A DNA stretch of 64,000 nt from CAYNHZ01 sp964397445 (lineage in GTDB: Bacteria > Bacteroidota > Bacteroidia > Bacteroidales > UBA932). Numbering within the stretch: the stretch's first letter is position 1; each line of letters begins with the position of its first letter. Below, one piece after another: positions 54,510 to 63,546 of the stretch. The stretch spans positions 1 to 64,000 of the forward strand of contig CAYNHZ010000003.1 of NCBI GenBank assembly GCA_964397445.1, given 5' to 3'. The position numbers and the translations under genes were made by a program. The notes below the pieces were generated by a model. That model made no database searches. It was not told the origin of the DNA and was given only the letters and a program-made list of their open reading frames with translations.

Positions 54510-54940
54510 AAAGAATTGTTATAATAGTATCTGTTATAATGGTATTAGTTATGATACCGGTGTTGATATCCTCTTGCCATAACGATCCCGTTGTGATAGA
54601 TAGTGATGAGAAAATGAAATTTTTAGAGTCATCTGCTCAAGGATACTATTCGAATGGGGTGGAGATTTTCATATACAAAGATACTTTACACCAACGATGT
54701 TTAAACATAAATAGGAGGAGTTTTAGGATTCAAACAAATACTCAAGACAGCTGCCTATCATTAATTCTTGATAATATGCCAAATAACTTGGGGGTGCATA
54801 TAATGGCTTCTGTAAACTATTTTGATACATCTAAACAACTTTCATCTAAATTATTATTGGAGTGCTCTAAAATCGAGCAAAATAAAATTTGGTTATGGGA
54901 TGCACACGGTAAAAACGGGTTTATAATAGCTGTAAAATAA
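54506..54940 (+). CDS. Small lipoprotein of unknown function, coupled to the M6 protease
   Basis: The 144-residue protein has a lipoprotein signal (LISSC, Cys24). The mature part of 120 residues is strand-rich and contains four cysteines besides the lipid-anchored one (CLNINRR, SCLSL and ECSK regions among them). I do not recognise its family. It starts four bases inside the M6 protease gene, so it may be a chaperone, inhibitor or anchor for that protease; this is inference from position only. Confidence 0.7.
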   Translation: MKRIVIIVSVIMVLVMIPVLISSCHNDPVVIDSDEKMKFLESSAQGYYSNGVEIFIYKDTLHQRCLNINRRSFRIQTNTQDSCLSLILDNMPNNLGVHIMASVNYFDTSKQLSSKLLLECSKIEQNKIWLWDAHGKNGFIIAVK

Positions 54941-54976
54941 AAGGGAATGACAAAAAATATTTCTGGTCATCCCCTT
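54941..54976. terminator. Shared hairpin between the small lipoprotein and the histone-like gene
   Basis: AAGGG and ATGAC (54941-54951) pair with GTCAT and CCCTT (54966-54976), with one A-C mismatch. On the minus strand it is followed by UUUUAUUUU, so it ends the histone-like transcript well; on the plus strand the U-tract is weak. Confidence 0.7.
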
Positions 54977-55001
54977 AAATTGTGGAAGTAGATAGAAGAA
55001 A

Positions 55002-55178
55002 TTATTTCTTCGAGAAATCTACTGAAGCTTTTCTAAACTCTTTCATTAGTTTACTAAGTTCAAGAGCAGATTTTCTTGCGCGTGTTCCTGCTGCTTTGTT
55101 GCCTTTTACAACCTGAGCTTCTGCGTTTTGAACAAAAACCTCAATTTCCCCGTTGATTTTTTCGATGAGTCCTTTCAT
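55002..55178 (-). CDS. Small histone H1-like DNA-binding protein
   Basis: This 58-residue protein is rich in Lys and Ala and predicted to be helical. It starts MKGLIEKINGEIEVF and contains GNKAAGTRARKSALELSKLMK and EFRK, which is the pattern of the Bacteroidetes/Chlamydia histone H1-like (Hc1) family. It should bind DNA non-specifically and help compact the nucleoid. The gene is monocistronic, with a terminator at 54941-54976. The short length is normal for the family. Confidence 0.85.
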   Translation of the reverse strand: MKGLIEKINGEIEVFVQNAEAQVVKGNKAAGTRARKSALELSKLMKEFRKASVDFSKK

Positions 55179-55265
55179 AAATCGTTAATATTTAGTTATT
55201 AAAATTAAACTGAGTGCAAGTTAATTATTCTTTTTAAAAAAATCAAAATATATATTTGATTTTCT

Positions 55266-55273
55266 TACTTTTG
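55266..55273 (+). promoter_or_regulatory. -7 promoter box for the MarC-family gene
   Basis: TACTTTTG matches TAnnTTTG. The in-frame GTG at 55273 overlaps it, so translation is placed at the ATG 55303. Confidence 0.55.
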
Positions 55274-55302
55274 TGAAAAAAAATAATGTAATTTTTTTTA
55301 AA

Positions 55303-55896
55303 ATGGGTATAAGTTTTAGTTTTAGAGAAATAATTAGTGCATTTATGGTTCTTTTTGCCATAATTGACATTACAGGCTCAGTTCCTGTGATTTTGGGATT
55401 GAAAGCTGCGGGTCATAAGATTGAAAGCGGAAAGGCTGCTATCTATTCTTTAGCGATTTTTATTCTATTTTTATTTCTTGGTGATGCAGTCCTTGGACTT
55501 TTCGGAGTAGATATATCCTCTTTTGCTGTTGCTGGGTCGATAATAATACTGATACTTGCGGGTGAGATGATATTAGACATTGAGATATTCAAATATAATG
55601 GACCTGGTGGCTCAGCGACAGTGGTACCTATCATTTTTCCCCTCATTGCTGGAGCTGGTTCACTTACGACAGTGCTCTCATTACGAGCAGAATATGCAGT
55701 TGAAAATATAATAGTGGCTATCATTCTCAATATGGTGATTGTATTTTTTGTCCTCTATAAAATCGAATGGGCTGAGAGGGTTCTTGGAAAAGGGGGAATA
55801 TATATTTTAAGAAAATTCTTCGGAATCATCCTTTTGGCAATAGCTGTTAAACTATTCACATCAAATATAGTAACCCTTTTTGGAGGAGCACTTTAG
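55303..55896 (+). CDS. MarC family (UPF0056) inner-membrane protein
   Basis: The 197-residue protein has six membrane helices and the family features ISAFMVLFAIIDITGSVPV near the start and VVPIIFPLIAGAGSLTTV in the middle. MarC proteins are inner-membrane proteins once linked to antibiotic resistance; the link was later withdrawn and their function is unknown. The start at 55303 is chosen from promoter position. The stop lies one base from that of the convergent alanine symporter. Confidence 0.85.
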   Translation: MGISFSFREIISAFMVLFAIIDITGSVPVILGLKAAGHKIESGKAAIYSLAIFILFLFLGDAVLGLFGVDISSFAVAGSIIILILAGEMILDIEIFKYNGPGGSATVVPIIFPLIAGAGSLTTVLSLRAEYAVENIIVAIILNMVIVFFVLYKIEWAERVLGKGGIYILRKFFGIILLAIAVKLFTSNIVTLFGGAL

Positions 55897-55897
55897 A

Positions 55898-57268
55898 TTA
55901 TTTATTGATAGAGGGAATCTCCTCTTCTGAGAACATATCGAGTTTATCATCCCAGAGGTATTTTCGGGTCTCTTTAACGATTACCCCTGATAGAAGCAGC
56001 AGTGCAACCAAATTGGGTATTGCCATCAGAGCATTCATTCCGTCTGCAATATCCCATACCAGTTTAAGATTGATTACAGCCCCTACAAATACGCAAATAA
56101 TATAGATAATTCTATAGAAAATAATCGACCTTTTACCCCCTAAATATTCAATACATTTTTCCCCATAATATGCCCATCCGATAATGGTCGAGAAGGTGAA
56201 AAGGGTCAATCCGACAGTAAGAATTACTGGTCCTAAAATATGGATTGTCCCAAATGCCTCTTTGGTTAATGATGATGCTGAAGAATCGATTCCGTTAGGG
56301 GCAATAACTGTACTCACAAGGACAAGTCCTGTTATAGCACATACGACAACAGTGTCCCAAAAAGTAGCTGTGGAGGAGACCAGAGCTTGTCTGACTGGGT
56401 TTCGAGTTTGGGCAGCTGCAGCTACAATTGGTGCCGATCCGAGTCCCGACTCATTGGAAAAAAGACCTCGAGCTATACCGAATCTGCAGGCGGCCATAAC
56501 AGTTGCCCCTACAAATCCCCCCCCGGCAGCTGTAGGTGTGAATGCGGATTCAAAAATCACTCGGAATGTTTCCCCTAAATACTGATAGTTGATTCCAAGA
56601 ATAATCAGACACCCAATCACATAAAATATAGCCATAAAAGGGACCAATATAGAGCACACTTTAGCGATCCCTTTGATGCCAAATAATATAACCAATGCAA
56701 CAAGAAAAGCAAGAATTACACCTGTTATGTATGGTGGAATACTGAAAGTCTCTTGTGCGATCAGAGCAATCGAGTTTGATTGAACCATATTACCTATTCC
56801 AAATGATGCGAAGGCTGCAAAAATAGAGAAGAGTATCGCAAGCCATTTCATTTTCAGCCCCCTCTCCAATGCGTACATAGGTCCGCCTATCATTGTACCG
56901 TCTTTTGTCTTTACCCGATATTTAACGGCGAGAAGTCCTTCCGAGTATTTTGTCGCTATACCGAAAACCCCTGTAATCCAACACCAAAACACAGCCCCTG
57001 GCCCTCCAAGCGAGATAGCTGTTGCGACACCTATAATATTTCCTGTCCCTATTGTTGCAGCCAACGAGGTCGCTAAAGCGCCGAATTGACTCACATCTCC
57101 GGCAGAAGATTTGTCCTTTGTTATTGAGAGTTTAATAGCTTTAAAGATCTTTAATTGGGGGAATCGAAGTCTTATTGTCAGAAATAGGTGGGTTCCCAAT
57201 AAAAGTATCACCATAGGCCACCCCCAGATGGCGGAAGAGAAGTTTGCAATAGCATCGGAAAAGGTCAT
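55898..57268 (-). CDS. Alanine/glycine:cation symporter (AGCS family)
   Basis: The 456-residue protein has about 11 membrane helices and the AGCS landmarks GALATSLAATIGTGNIIGVATAISLGGPGAVFW (near 64-96) and GIARGLFSNESGLGSAPI. It would import alanine or glycine with sodium. The length and signature match AlsT/DagA. It is divergent from the S41 peptidase gene. The single-base gap to the convergent MarC gene leaves no room for a terminator. Confidence 0.93.
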   Translation of the reverse strand: MTFSDAIANFSSAIWGWPMVILLLGTHLFLTIRLRFPQLKIFKAIKLSITKDKSSAGDVSQFGALATSLAATIGTGNIIGVATAISLGGPGAVFWCWITGVFGIATKYSEGLLAVKYRVKTKDGTMIGGPMYALERGLKMKWLAILFSIFAAFASFGIGNMVQSNSIALIAQETFSIPPYITGVILAFLVALVILFGIKGIAKVCSILVPFMAIFYVIGCLIILGINYQYLGETFRVIFESAFTPTAAGGGFVGATVMAACRFGIARGLFSNESGLGSAPIVAAAAQTRNPVRQALVSSTATFWDTVVVCAITGLVLVSTVIAPNGIDSSASSLTKEAFGTIHILGPVILTVGLTLFTFSTIIGWAYYGEKCIEYLGGKRSIIFYRIIYIICVFVGAVINLKLVWDIADGMNALMAIPNLVALLLLSGVIVKETRKYLWDDKLDMFSEEEIPSINK

Positions 57269-57300
57269 AAGCTGAAATATTAATTCAATAGTTTATAATG

Positions 57301-57308
57301 CAAATTTA
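57301..57308 (-). promoter_or_regulatory. -7 promoter box for the AGCS symporter
   Basis: Minus-strand TAAATTTG matches TAnnTTTG, 32 bases ahead of the start. Confidence 0.55.
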
Positions 57309-57314
57309 ATTATT

Positions 57315-57322
57315 TACATTTG
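57315..57322 (+). promoter_or_regulatory. -7 promoter box for the S41 lipoprotein
   Basis: TACATTTG matches TAnnTTTG, back to back with the symporter box seven bases away. Confidence 0.55.
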
Positions 57323-57357
57323 CATTATATTGATTCTTTTGATTTAATCATAAAAAT

Positions 57358-58737
57358 ATGGATAATCGTATGAAACTATCAAGTTTTTATAAAAATAGTT
57401 CTATAATAATATCTTTTTCTTTGATATTATTATCTGTTTTTTCTTGTCAAAAAGATATAAAAGATTTGGACGCAGGTGCCAAAGTGTATATAGATCAGAT
57501 AATGGATCAACACTACTTTTGGTATAAAGATATGCCGCAAAATATTTCTAAAACAGATAGAGATGTCTATAAATATTTTGAGGATCACAAGGTGGAGAAA
57601 GATAGATGGAGCTGGATGGAGAGTGCTCAAGAGTGGAAATCTTCTGAAACCGGTACATATACAAGTTATGGAGTTGTATTCGGACAGCCGATAGAATTTT
57701 ACCAAGATTATAGTATAATGGTAAGATATGTTTATCCCAATTCACCCTTATTTGATAAAGGGGTAAAGAGGGGATGGACATTGACACATCTTAACAATGT
57801 GGAGGTTATGACCTTACTTCATGCAAACAAGTATGTTTCCGAGATATCAAAAGATAACAACACATTTACTTTTAGGGATGAAAAAGGGGTTTCACATACT
57901 TTTACGGCGAGTAAAAGGACAATCTCTACCCGATCTTATTTGACATCAACTGTGTTTACAGATAAAGATTTTAACGGGTTAGTGGGAAAGGTTGGGTATT
58001 TTAACTATTTGACATTTAATGCAAATATGTTGTCCGATATAGAAGGGGCTTTTAATAAATTCAAGAACGAAGGTGTTACAGATGTAATATTGGATATGCG
58101 CTATAATGGTGGTGGAAATATTATTGCTACGGAGTGTCTTGCAAATTATTTGGCACCATTGAATGCAGAGGGTGAAGTACTTGTGAGGAGACAACATAAT
58201 GATAAGAATAGGAACAATGATGATAAAAATATTTCTAAGATAAAGAGAACATCAGGATCATTAAATCTCAATCGTCTATTTGTCATCTCCGGTCGTGGAA
58301 CAGCATCTGCAAGTGAGATCATTATAAATGGATTAAAACCCTTTTTCGGTGAAAACCTTATAACAGTGGGGGACACCACCTATGGCAAACCAAATGGGAT
58401 GTATCTTTTTGCTTACCCATTAGGAACCTCTAAAGATTATTATGCAAATGCAGAGTATGTTTTCCTCCCTATTTGTTTTTATTCTGTGAACAAGAACGGT
58501 GAAGGAAATTATGAAAAAGGGATCCTTCCAACCAAGTATTGGCCGGATGATTTGTATTCTGATTGGGGACCGAATGAGGGGATTATTAAAGCTTGTTTAA
58601 CTTATATTTCGTCAGGTGCATACCCAAATCTCCCTCCAAAACGAACTTCTGAAGAGCTATCCCAAAAGATAAAATCTCGTTCGAAAATAGAGTTTCCTGA
58701 GGATGCACCATCATATGGAAGGTGTGTAATCTATTAG
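57358..58737 (+). CDS. S41 family peptidase, lipoprotein
   Basis: The 459-residue protein has a lipoprotein signal (SVFSC, Cys30), a helical N-terminal segment, a PDZ-like region (about 100-180) and the S41 catalytic core. The core shows VILDMRYNGGGN, the nucleophile Ser in GTASASEIIINGL, and the general-base Lys in DTTYGKPNG. C-terminal processing peptidases of this type cut from protein C-termini in the periplasm; this Bacteroidetes lipoprotein subtype has no assigned substrate. An ATG four codons downstream is an alternative start. Confidence 0.88.
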   Translation: MDNRMKLSSFYKNSSIIISFSLILLSVFSCQKDIKDLDAGAKVYIDQIMDQHYFWYKDMPQNISKTDRDVYKYFEDHKVEKDRWSWMESAQEWKSSETGTYTSYGVVFGQPIEFYQDYSIMVRYVYPNSPLFDKGVKRGWTLTHLNNVEVMTLLHANKYVSEISKDNNTFTFRDEKGVSHTFTASKRTISTRSYLTSTVFTDKDFNGLVGKVGYFNYLTFNANMLSDIEGAFNKFKNEGVTDVILDMRYNGGGNIIATECLANYLAPLNAEGEVLVRRQHNDKNRNNDDKNISKIKRTSGSLNLNRLFVISGRGTASASEIIINGLKPFFGENLITVGDTTYGKPNGMYLFAYPLGTSKDYYANAEYVFLPICFYSVNKNGEGNYEKGILPTKYWPDDLYSDWGPNEGIIKACLTYISSGAYPNLPPKRTSEELSQKIKSRSKIEFPEDAPSYGRCVIY

Positions 58738-58744
58738 TTGATAG

Positions 58745-60760
58745 CTATTTGATAGTGGCGTATTTCTTACCGTAATCCAACATTTGTTTAAGGTAATCTG
58801 TATAGTACTCCAATTTATAATCTATCACTTTACCGTCCTTCTCTACAGGGACAATTTCAGGATTAATGAAACCTCCGTAAGGCTTTAATTGAAGTGATTC
58901 GTATCTCTCTTTTACCTCTTTATGTAGATTATAATCAATATTTACCGCATAAGTTTCAACCAATTCCTTACCTGCTTTATAGTCGCCCTCTGATTTAATC
59001 CTCTGCATCTCGGCAAGTAATTTTCCGAAAAGATTTCTTAGCTCTTTAAAATCGTTGATAACAAAGTAGCTCTTACCATCTTTAACTTTTTTCTCAATTA
59101 CATTTTTATCAAGGCCGTTTTTGTAGCACCATTCTGCAATCAGTTTCCTATCTTGCATATGAGCTTGAGTATTAGTCTTGCCTAAATCAACCCTTACAAA
59201 TTGGGTGAAAAGTCCGTTTTTAATGTATGAGATGTACTCTGACTTGTATGCCTCTTCATTTGGTAATATTCCGAGTTCAACCATCTTAGGATCACCTATG
59301 TAATAGAGTGCAAATAGGTCAGCACGTGACTCTTCAAGTGCAGAAGAGTACTCTGCAAGTGCATTTGAAGGGGTATTTGGAAGTAATTGCCCCGAACCGT
59401 GACCAAGACACTCGTGAAGATCTGTATGGAGGTTATTTGTGAGAGAACCATACTCTTTAATTAGAGCAATCTCAGCCTCATCCCACGCAAATTCGGTAAG
59501 CATACTTTTAGGTGACTCTTCACTTGCTTTATCATACCCATTAGTAATATTTTCGATTGTAACAGATTTAGAACCATAGTCTTTACGAATCCAGTCTGCA
59601 TTTGGTAAATTGATACCTATTGCAGTAGAGGGATAACTATCCCCTGCAAGACAAACAGCTGTGATAACTTTTGCCGATACCCCTTTAACCTCTTTTTTCT
59701 TAAATTTTGCATCAACAGGAGAGTTGTCTTCGAACCACTGAGCATTATCAGAAATAATCTGAGTTCTTTTTGATGCCTCTTTATTCTTAAAGTTTACAAC
59801 CCCTTCCCAAGTTGCTTTCATTCCTATTGGGTCATTGTAATCTTCAACAAAGCCATTTACAAAATCTATATCCGATTGTGAATCTTGAACCCAAGCTACA
59901 TTGTATTCATCCCATAACTTCAAGTCTCCGGTTTGATAATACGAAATAAGTTTTGAGATATAATCCTTTTGAACATCATTTTCAGCCACCGCTTTTGCAG
60001 CTGTCAGCTCCTCAACTATTTTTTCAAGAGCTGCACCGTATAGCCCCCCAATTTTATAAACCTCTTCATAGATTTTTCCGTCTTTCTTTACCAATTTACT
60101 GTTAAGACCATATGAAATAGGTGTTTTGTCTTTTGGGTCTCTCATTTTATTGTAAAAATCGATAGCCTCTTGCTTAGTTACATTGTCGTAGAAATTTACA
60201 GCAGATGCAAGAAGAAGATCTTTTTCAGATCCAGTGTATTTTCTTTGTGGATATTTGTCGGCATCGTAAATAATCGAAAGAAATTCATCTGCTTGAGATT
60301 CTTCGATTTTAGCGATAGGGAGTAGAGTCCTGAAGAAATCTTTACTGCAGCCTGGGATGATTTTGTCTTCAGCATAGTGGTGATGTATCCCATTGCTAAA
60401 GAATACCCTTTTTGCATAAACTATAAATTCTTTATAATCAGCACTCTCCTTGTCTCCGGCATAATTCTCTATAATATTTTCCAGTGCGTGCCTGATGTTT
60501 AAATTCTCTTTGAAATTCTGTGCCCATATTATATCTCTGCCGTATTTTGCAGATTCGCTCAAATGATAAAGGTACTCTTTTTGTTGGAGGGTAAGTTCAT
60601 CCCAACCGGGAACTTGATAACGGATAATCTTTATATCTGCAAATTCATCTACAAGATATTTAAAATCAGAGGTTTCTTTATTGGTTTGAGTTTTGTTACC
60701 ACAAGACGATATGATAATACCGACTCCTGCGAAAATCAGCATAGTTTTAAAAAATTTCAT
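58745..60760 (-). CDS. M49 family dipeptidyl-peptidase III, lipoprotein
   Basis: The 671-residue protein has a lipoprotein signal (IISSC, Cys20) and the M49 zinc motifs H449-E-C-L-G-H454 and E476-E-S-R-A-D481. M49 enzymes release dipeptides from the N-terminus of short peptides. The lipid anchor places it in the envelope, where its dipeptides could feed the POT transporter at 1074-2762. Proteins of this type are often mislabelled dihydrofolate reductase in databases. It lies 17 bases downstream of a small envelope operon and may be its last gene. Confidence 0.9.
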   Translation of the reverse strand: MKFFKTMLIFAGVGIIISSCGNKTQTNKETSDFKYLVDEFADIKIIRYQVPGWDELTLQQKEYLYHLSESAKYGRDIIWAQNFKENLNIRHALENIIENYAGDKESADYKEFIVYAKRVFFSNGIHHHYAEDKIIPGCSKDFFRTLLPIAKIEESQADEFLSIIYDADKYPQRKYTGSEKDLLLASAVNFYDNVTKQEAIDFYNKMRDPKDKTPISYGLNSKLVKKDGKIYEEVYKIGGLYGAALEKIVEELTAAKAVAENDVQKDYISKLISYYQTGDLKLWDEYNVAWVQDSQSDIDFVNGFVEDYNDPIGMKATWEGVVNFKNKEASKRTQIISDNAQWFEDNSPVDAKFKKKEVKGVSAKVITAVCLAGDSYPSTAIGINLPNADWIRKDYGSKSVTIENITNGYDKASEESPKSMLTEFAWDEAEIALIKEYGSLTNNLHTDLHECLGHGSGQLLPNTPSNALAEYSSALEESRADLFALYYIGDPKMVELGILPNEEAYKSEYISYIKNGLFTQFVRVDLGKTNTQAHMQDRKLIAEWCYKNGLDKNVIEKKVKDGKSYFVINDFKELRNLFGKLLAEMQRIKSEGDYKAGKELVETYAVNIDYNLHKEVKERYESLQLKPYGGFINPEIVPVEKDGKVIDYKLEYYTDYLKQMLDYGKKYATIK

Positions 60761-60777
60761 TACCTATTTATGTTTTA

Positions 60778-61038
60778 TTATTTATTTCTTAGTAAGAATG
60801 ACTTGATTATGGTGAATGATTTGAATATGATATTAAACATAGGATTGTGTGATGCAATCGCTTCACAACCCATATTAAGTAGTCTGAGGGGTGATATATT
60901 ATCCCAAAGGCCTCTTAATTTGTACATTACTACGATCTCTTGATGTTCGATTCGTGATGATAGGAGTCTCCTGTGGTATTGAAGATCCTTTATAGAGTTG
61001 ATACTCAAGTATGCATTGTTTCTATTTTCCTTTTCCAT
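60778..61038 (-). CDS. Hypothetical 86-residue protein of the YtxH/holin-type operon
   Basis: The protein is basic and partly helical (IKDLQYHRRLLSSRIEHQE), with a hydrophobic C-terminal half. I do not recognise a family. Its start lies 17 bases inside the end of the holin-like gene, which supports a real coupled gene. Such YtxH, holin-like, small-protein trios recur in Bacteroidetes and are thought to be envelope-stress related; that is background knowledge, not shown here. Confidence 0.65.
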   Translation of the reverse strand: MEKENRNNAYLSINSIKDLQYHRRLLSSRIEHQEIVVMYKLRGLWDNISPLRLLNMGCEAIASHNPMFNIIFKSFTIIKSFLLRNK

Positions 61039-61396
61039 CTTTTCTGTTGTCGAAAAATATTTTGATAAACATCCTTACGGCACTATTCATTAGTAGTCTG
61101 TTTCTGAAGAAATAGAGGACTACCATTAGAATTACAAATATCCCCCCTGTTATTAATGCTCCGAGGGTTTTTGAATCCAATGCGACACTCAGCCACGAGC
61201 TGAATGATGTGGCTAAAAATCCAAGCGCGAGACCGCCTGTAATTATGATAAGGAAGAAATAAATCATCTTGCTGAAAATTTTTGCCATATTTTCAGCAAG
61301 AATCAATTTTATTTCATCTGTCCTCAGATCATAATAGTCTTTGATTGAAGAAAATAAATCTCCAAGCGGATTATTATTTGAGTTGGAACCGTCCAT
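61022..61396 (-). CDS. Holin-X (PF07332-type) small membrane protein
   Basis: The 124-residue protein has an amphipathic N-terminal helix (DYYDLRTDEIKLILAENMAKI), two strong membrane helices (about 45-70 and 82-98) and a basic tail. This is the plan of the phage-holin-like/Holin-X family, which is chromosomal and not a sign of prophage. It is in an operon with YtxH, eight bases downstream of it. Its function is unknown, possibly membrane-stress related. Confidence 0.8.
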   Translation of the reverse strand: MDGSNSNNNPLGDLFSSIKDYYDLRTDEIKLILAENMAKIFSKMIYFFLIIITGGLALGFLATSFSSWLSVALDSKTLGALITGGIFVILMVVLYFFRNRLLMNSAVRMFIKIFFDNRKDGKGK

Positions 61397-61404
61397 ATTT
61401 GGCT

Positions 61405-61593
61405 TTATTCTTCGGGAGTTGCTTCTGCATTCCCTTCGTTAGTAAATTTTGATTTAAGACTATCATACTCTTTTTCAAAAGTATCTTTAATCTTTTTACG
61501 AGTTTCAGATCCTGACTCAGGTGCAAAAAGGATTGCAGCTGCAGCTCCAATTATAGCACCACCGATAAACGCTAATAAATTATCACCTTTCAT
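61405..61593 (-). CDS. YtxH-domain small membrane protein
   Basis: The 62-residue protein has one N-terminal glycine/alanine-rich membrane helix (FIGGAIIGAAAAILFAPESG) and the SETRKKIKDTFEKEYDSLK coiled-coil tail of the YtxH family. The APESG turn is the family hallmark. YtxH proteins are stress-linked membrane proteins of unknown mechanism. First gene of the operon, with the -7 box at 61619-61626. Confidence 0.85.
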   Translation of the reverse strand: MKGDNLLAFIGGAIIGAAAAILFAPESGSETRKKIKDTFEKEYDSLKSKFTNEGNAEATPEE

Positions 61594-61618
61594 AATACGA
61601 TTTATTTATATATCCCCA

Positions 61619-61626
61619 CAAATATA
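61619..61626 (-). promoter_or_regulatory. -7 promoter box for the YtxH operon
   Basis: Minus-strand TATATTTG matches TAnnTTTG, 25 bases ahead of the YtxH start. Confidence 0.6.
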
Positions 61627-61637
61627 ATATATATATT

Positions 61638-61645
61638 TATATTTG
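61638..61645 (+). promoter_or_regulatory. -7 promoter box for the C11 peptidase
   Basis: TATATTTG matches TAnnTTTG, 20 bases ahead of the ATG at 61666 and divergent from the YtxH box. Confidence 0.6.
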
Positions 61646-61665
61646 CACATAATTAATAATAAAAT

Positions 61666-62913
61666 ATGGGGATAGTGTGTAAGTTTATTATAAGAAGAAC
61701 AGCATTGATTATCCTTTGCGGAATTACCCTTTTTTCTTGTACAAAGATCGATGATGGAGGGATACGAAGGTCGGTTTTAATATATATGGCAGGCAACAAT
61801 AACTTGAGTTCAAATGCAGTTAAAAATCTTGAAGATTTGAAAAAAGGCTTTGTCCCCGAGTATTTTGATCCCGGAAAAGGTGGCGATGTCCTATTAGTAT
61901 ATTATCACATTACAAATCAACGACCGAAACTCCTCAGAATTTCTAAATACAAAGGAGTTGTCAGGGAGGAGATAATAAAGGAGTATTCAGAAATAGAAAT
62001 CAATAATTCCTGTTCAAAGGCCTCTGTGGAACTTGTTTTGGCCTATGCAAATAAACTTTTTCCCGCTAAAGAGAACGGATTGATTTTCTGGTCACACGGG
62101 ACAGGTTGGGTCCCTTCAGGGTTCTATTCAAATCCTGTTTATTTGTCATCAGGTACTGATGGTCAGCACTCATATACTTATATGCCGACTATGGAGGATA
62201 GTGAAGCCGCTTATGTTAAAAGTTTTGGATCTGAATACGGACAAGAGGTGGAAATTATAGATTTGGCAAATGCGTTACCTATAAAATACTCTTTCATTTT
62301 ATTCGATGCTTGTTTGATGGGGGGAGTAGAGGTGGCCTATGAGTTTAAAGATAAATGTAATTATTTTATATCCTCTCCTACAGAGGTGCTCTCAGCGGGA
62401 TTTCCATATTCAAAAATAATGGCTCCTATCTTTCAGCCACAAAAATCGATAGATTATTACGCTCTTTGTGAAGAGTATTTTAATTATTACAAATTTAGTA
62501 ACGAGGAGTCTATGCAGTCTGCTACTATCTCCTTGGTCAAAACATCTGAACTTGAACAGATGGCTAAAATTGTAAAGCAGATTATGAATAATGGGGGTCG
62601 TGAGAATATTAATAAATTGGATATGAGTCAGATACAAGGGTTTTTTAGGCTCAATAAGAAATGGTATTATGATATGGATGATTTTCTCTATCATATTTCG
62701 ACTACTGCAGATTACACAGGCTTTAATAATTCCTTTAAGCCTGTGATACAGTATAAAGCATCTACCCCATACTTTTTGAAAAATACCTCTTCTCAATTTG
62801 AGATTAAAAAATTTTCGGGACTTAGTATCTATGTACCAAATCCCGAAAACAAATTCCTCTCTTTATTCTACAAAACTTTATCTTGGAACAAAGCTGTAGG
62901 GATGATAGAGTAA
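61666..62913 (+). CDS. Clostripain-like C11 cysteine peptidase, lipoprotein
   Basis: The 415-residue protein has a lipoprotein signal (TLFSC, Cys25) and a caspase-like C11 fold: SVLIYMAGNNNLSSNA, catalytic His144 in FWSHGTGW and Cys216 in LFDACLMGG, followed by FISSPTEVLSAGFPY. Clostripain-type enzymes cleave after Arg or Lys and are usually self-activated. It is surface or periplasmic. It converges on the rubrerythrin gene three bases away. Confidence 0.88.
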   Translation: MGIVCKFIIRRTALIILCGITLFSCTKIDDGGIRRSVLIYMAGNNNLSSNAVKNLEDLKKGFVPEYFDPGKGGDVLLVYYHITNQRPKLLRISKYKGVVREEIIKEYSEIEINNSCSKASVELVLAYANKLFPAKENGLIFWSHGTGWVPSGFYSNPVYLSSGTDGQHSYTYMPTMEDSEAAYVKSFGSEYGQEVEIIDLANALPIKYSFILFDACLMGGVEVAYEFKDKCNYFISSPTEVLSAGFPYSKIMAPIFQPQKSIDYYALCEEYFNYYKFSNEESMQSATISLVKTSELEQMAKIVKQIMNNGGRENINKLDMSQIQGFFRLNKKWYYDMDDFLYHISTTADYTGFNNSFKPVIQYKASTPYFLKNTSSQFEIKKFSGLSIYVPNPENKFLSLFYKTLSWNKAVGMIE

Positions 62914-62916
62914 TGG

Positions 62917-63480
62917 TTATTTCTTGTTAGCGAAAAATCTTTTGTATAGACCTTCAAACACTTGACCGTGGCGAGCTTCGTCTTTGCACATTTCGTGAAC
63001 GGTGTCGTGAATTGCATCGTAATCAAGTTTTTTAGCTTTTGAAGCGATCCTTTTCTTATCTGCACAAGCCATTGATTCTGCTTCCATCCTCTTTTTAAGA
63101 TTAACCTCTGTACTATTGCTAACGACTTCACCTATCATCTCTGCGAATTTTGCAGCGTGATCTGCCTCTTCGTATGCGATTCTTCTATAAGCCTCTCCAA
63201 TTTCAGGGTAACCTTCTCTATCTGCTTGACGACTCATTGCTATATACATACCAACCTCGCAGCACTCCCCTGTGAAGTGGGCTTGAAGTCCATCCCATAT
63301 CTCTTGATCGCATCCTTGAGCTACACCAACTGTATGTCCGTCAGCCCAAGTAAGACCACTTGGTTTCTCTTCTATTTCAACAAATTTACTTGCCGGAGCT
63401 TTGCAAACTGGGCATTTTTCCGGAGGGTTAGATCCTGTATGAACATAACCACAAACTGTACATCTCCATTTTTTTTCCAT
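62917..63480 (-). CDS. Rubrerythrin-type peroxidase with N-terminal rubredoxin domain
   Basis: The 187-residue protein starts with a rubredoxin-like iron site (C7, C10, C23, C26) and continues with a ferritin-like four-helix diiron domain, with EADHAAKF and DEARHG metal motifs. The rubredoxin-first order marks the reverse rubrerythrin (NADH peroxidase) type. It reduces hydrogen peroxide in anaerobes. This supports an anaerobic, oxygen-sensitive host. It appears to be a single-gene unit. Confidence 0.92.
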   Translation of the reverse strand: MEKKWRCTVCGYVHTGSNPPEKCPVCKAPASKFVEIEEKPSGLTWADGHTVGVAQGCDQEIWDGLQAHFTGECCEVGMYIAMSRQADREGYPEIGEAYRRIAYEEADHAAKFAEMIGEVVSNSTEVNLKKRMEAESMACADKKRIASKAKKLDYDAIHDTVHEMCKDEARHGQVFEGLYKRFFANKK

Positions 63481-63546
63481 AAAACTTTGTTTTAGTTAGT
63501 TTATAATTGTTATAATGTGCAATATTACTACAAATAACAATCCAAA

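Noticed and set aside
56184..56585. Plus-strand frame of 133 residues inside the AGCS symporter.
   Set aside because: It is rich in Pro, Thr and Ala as expected for the reverse of membrane helices, and the symporter signature is on the other strand.
58745..60760. Dihydrofolate reductase, the name often attached to this protein type.
   Set aside because: The sequence has the M49 HECLGH and EESRAD zinc motifs and a lipoprotein signal, and shows no DHFR fold.
61022..61593. Possible prophage remnant because of a holin-type protein.
   Set aside because: This holin-like family is a chromosomal envelope family, and no other phage gene, integrase or attachment site is near.
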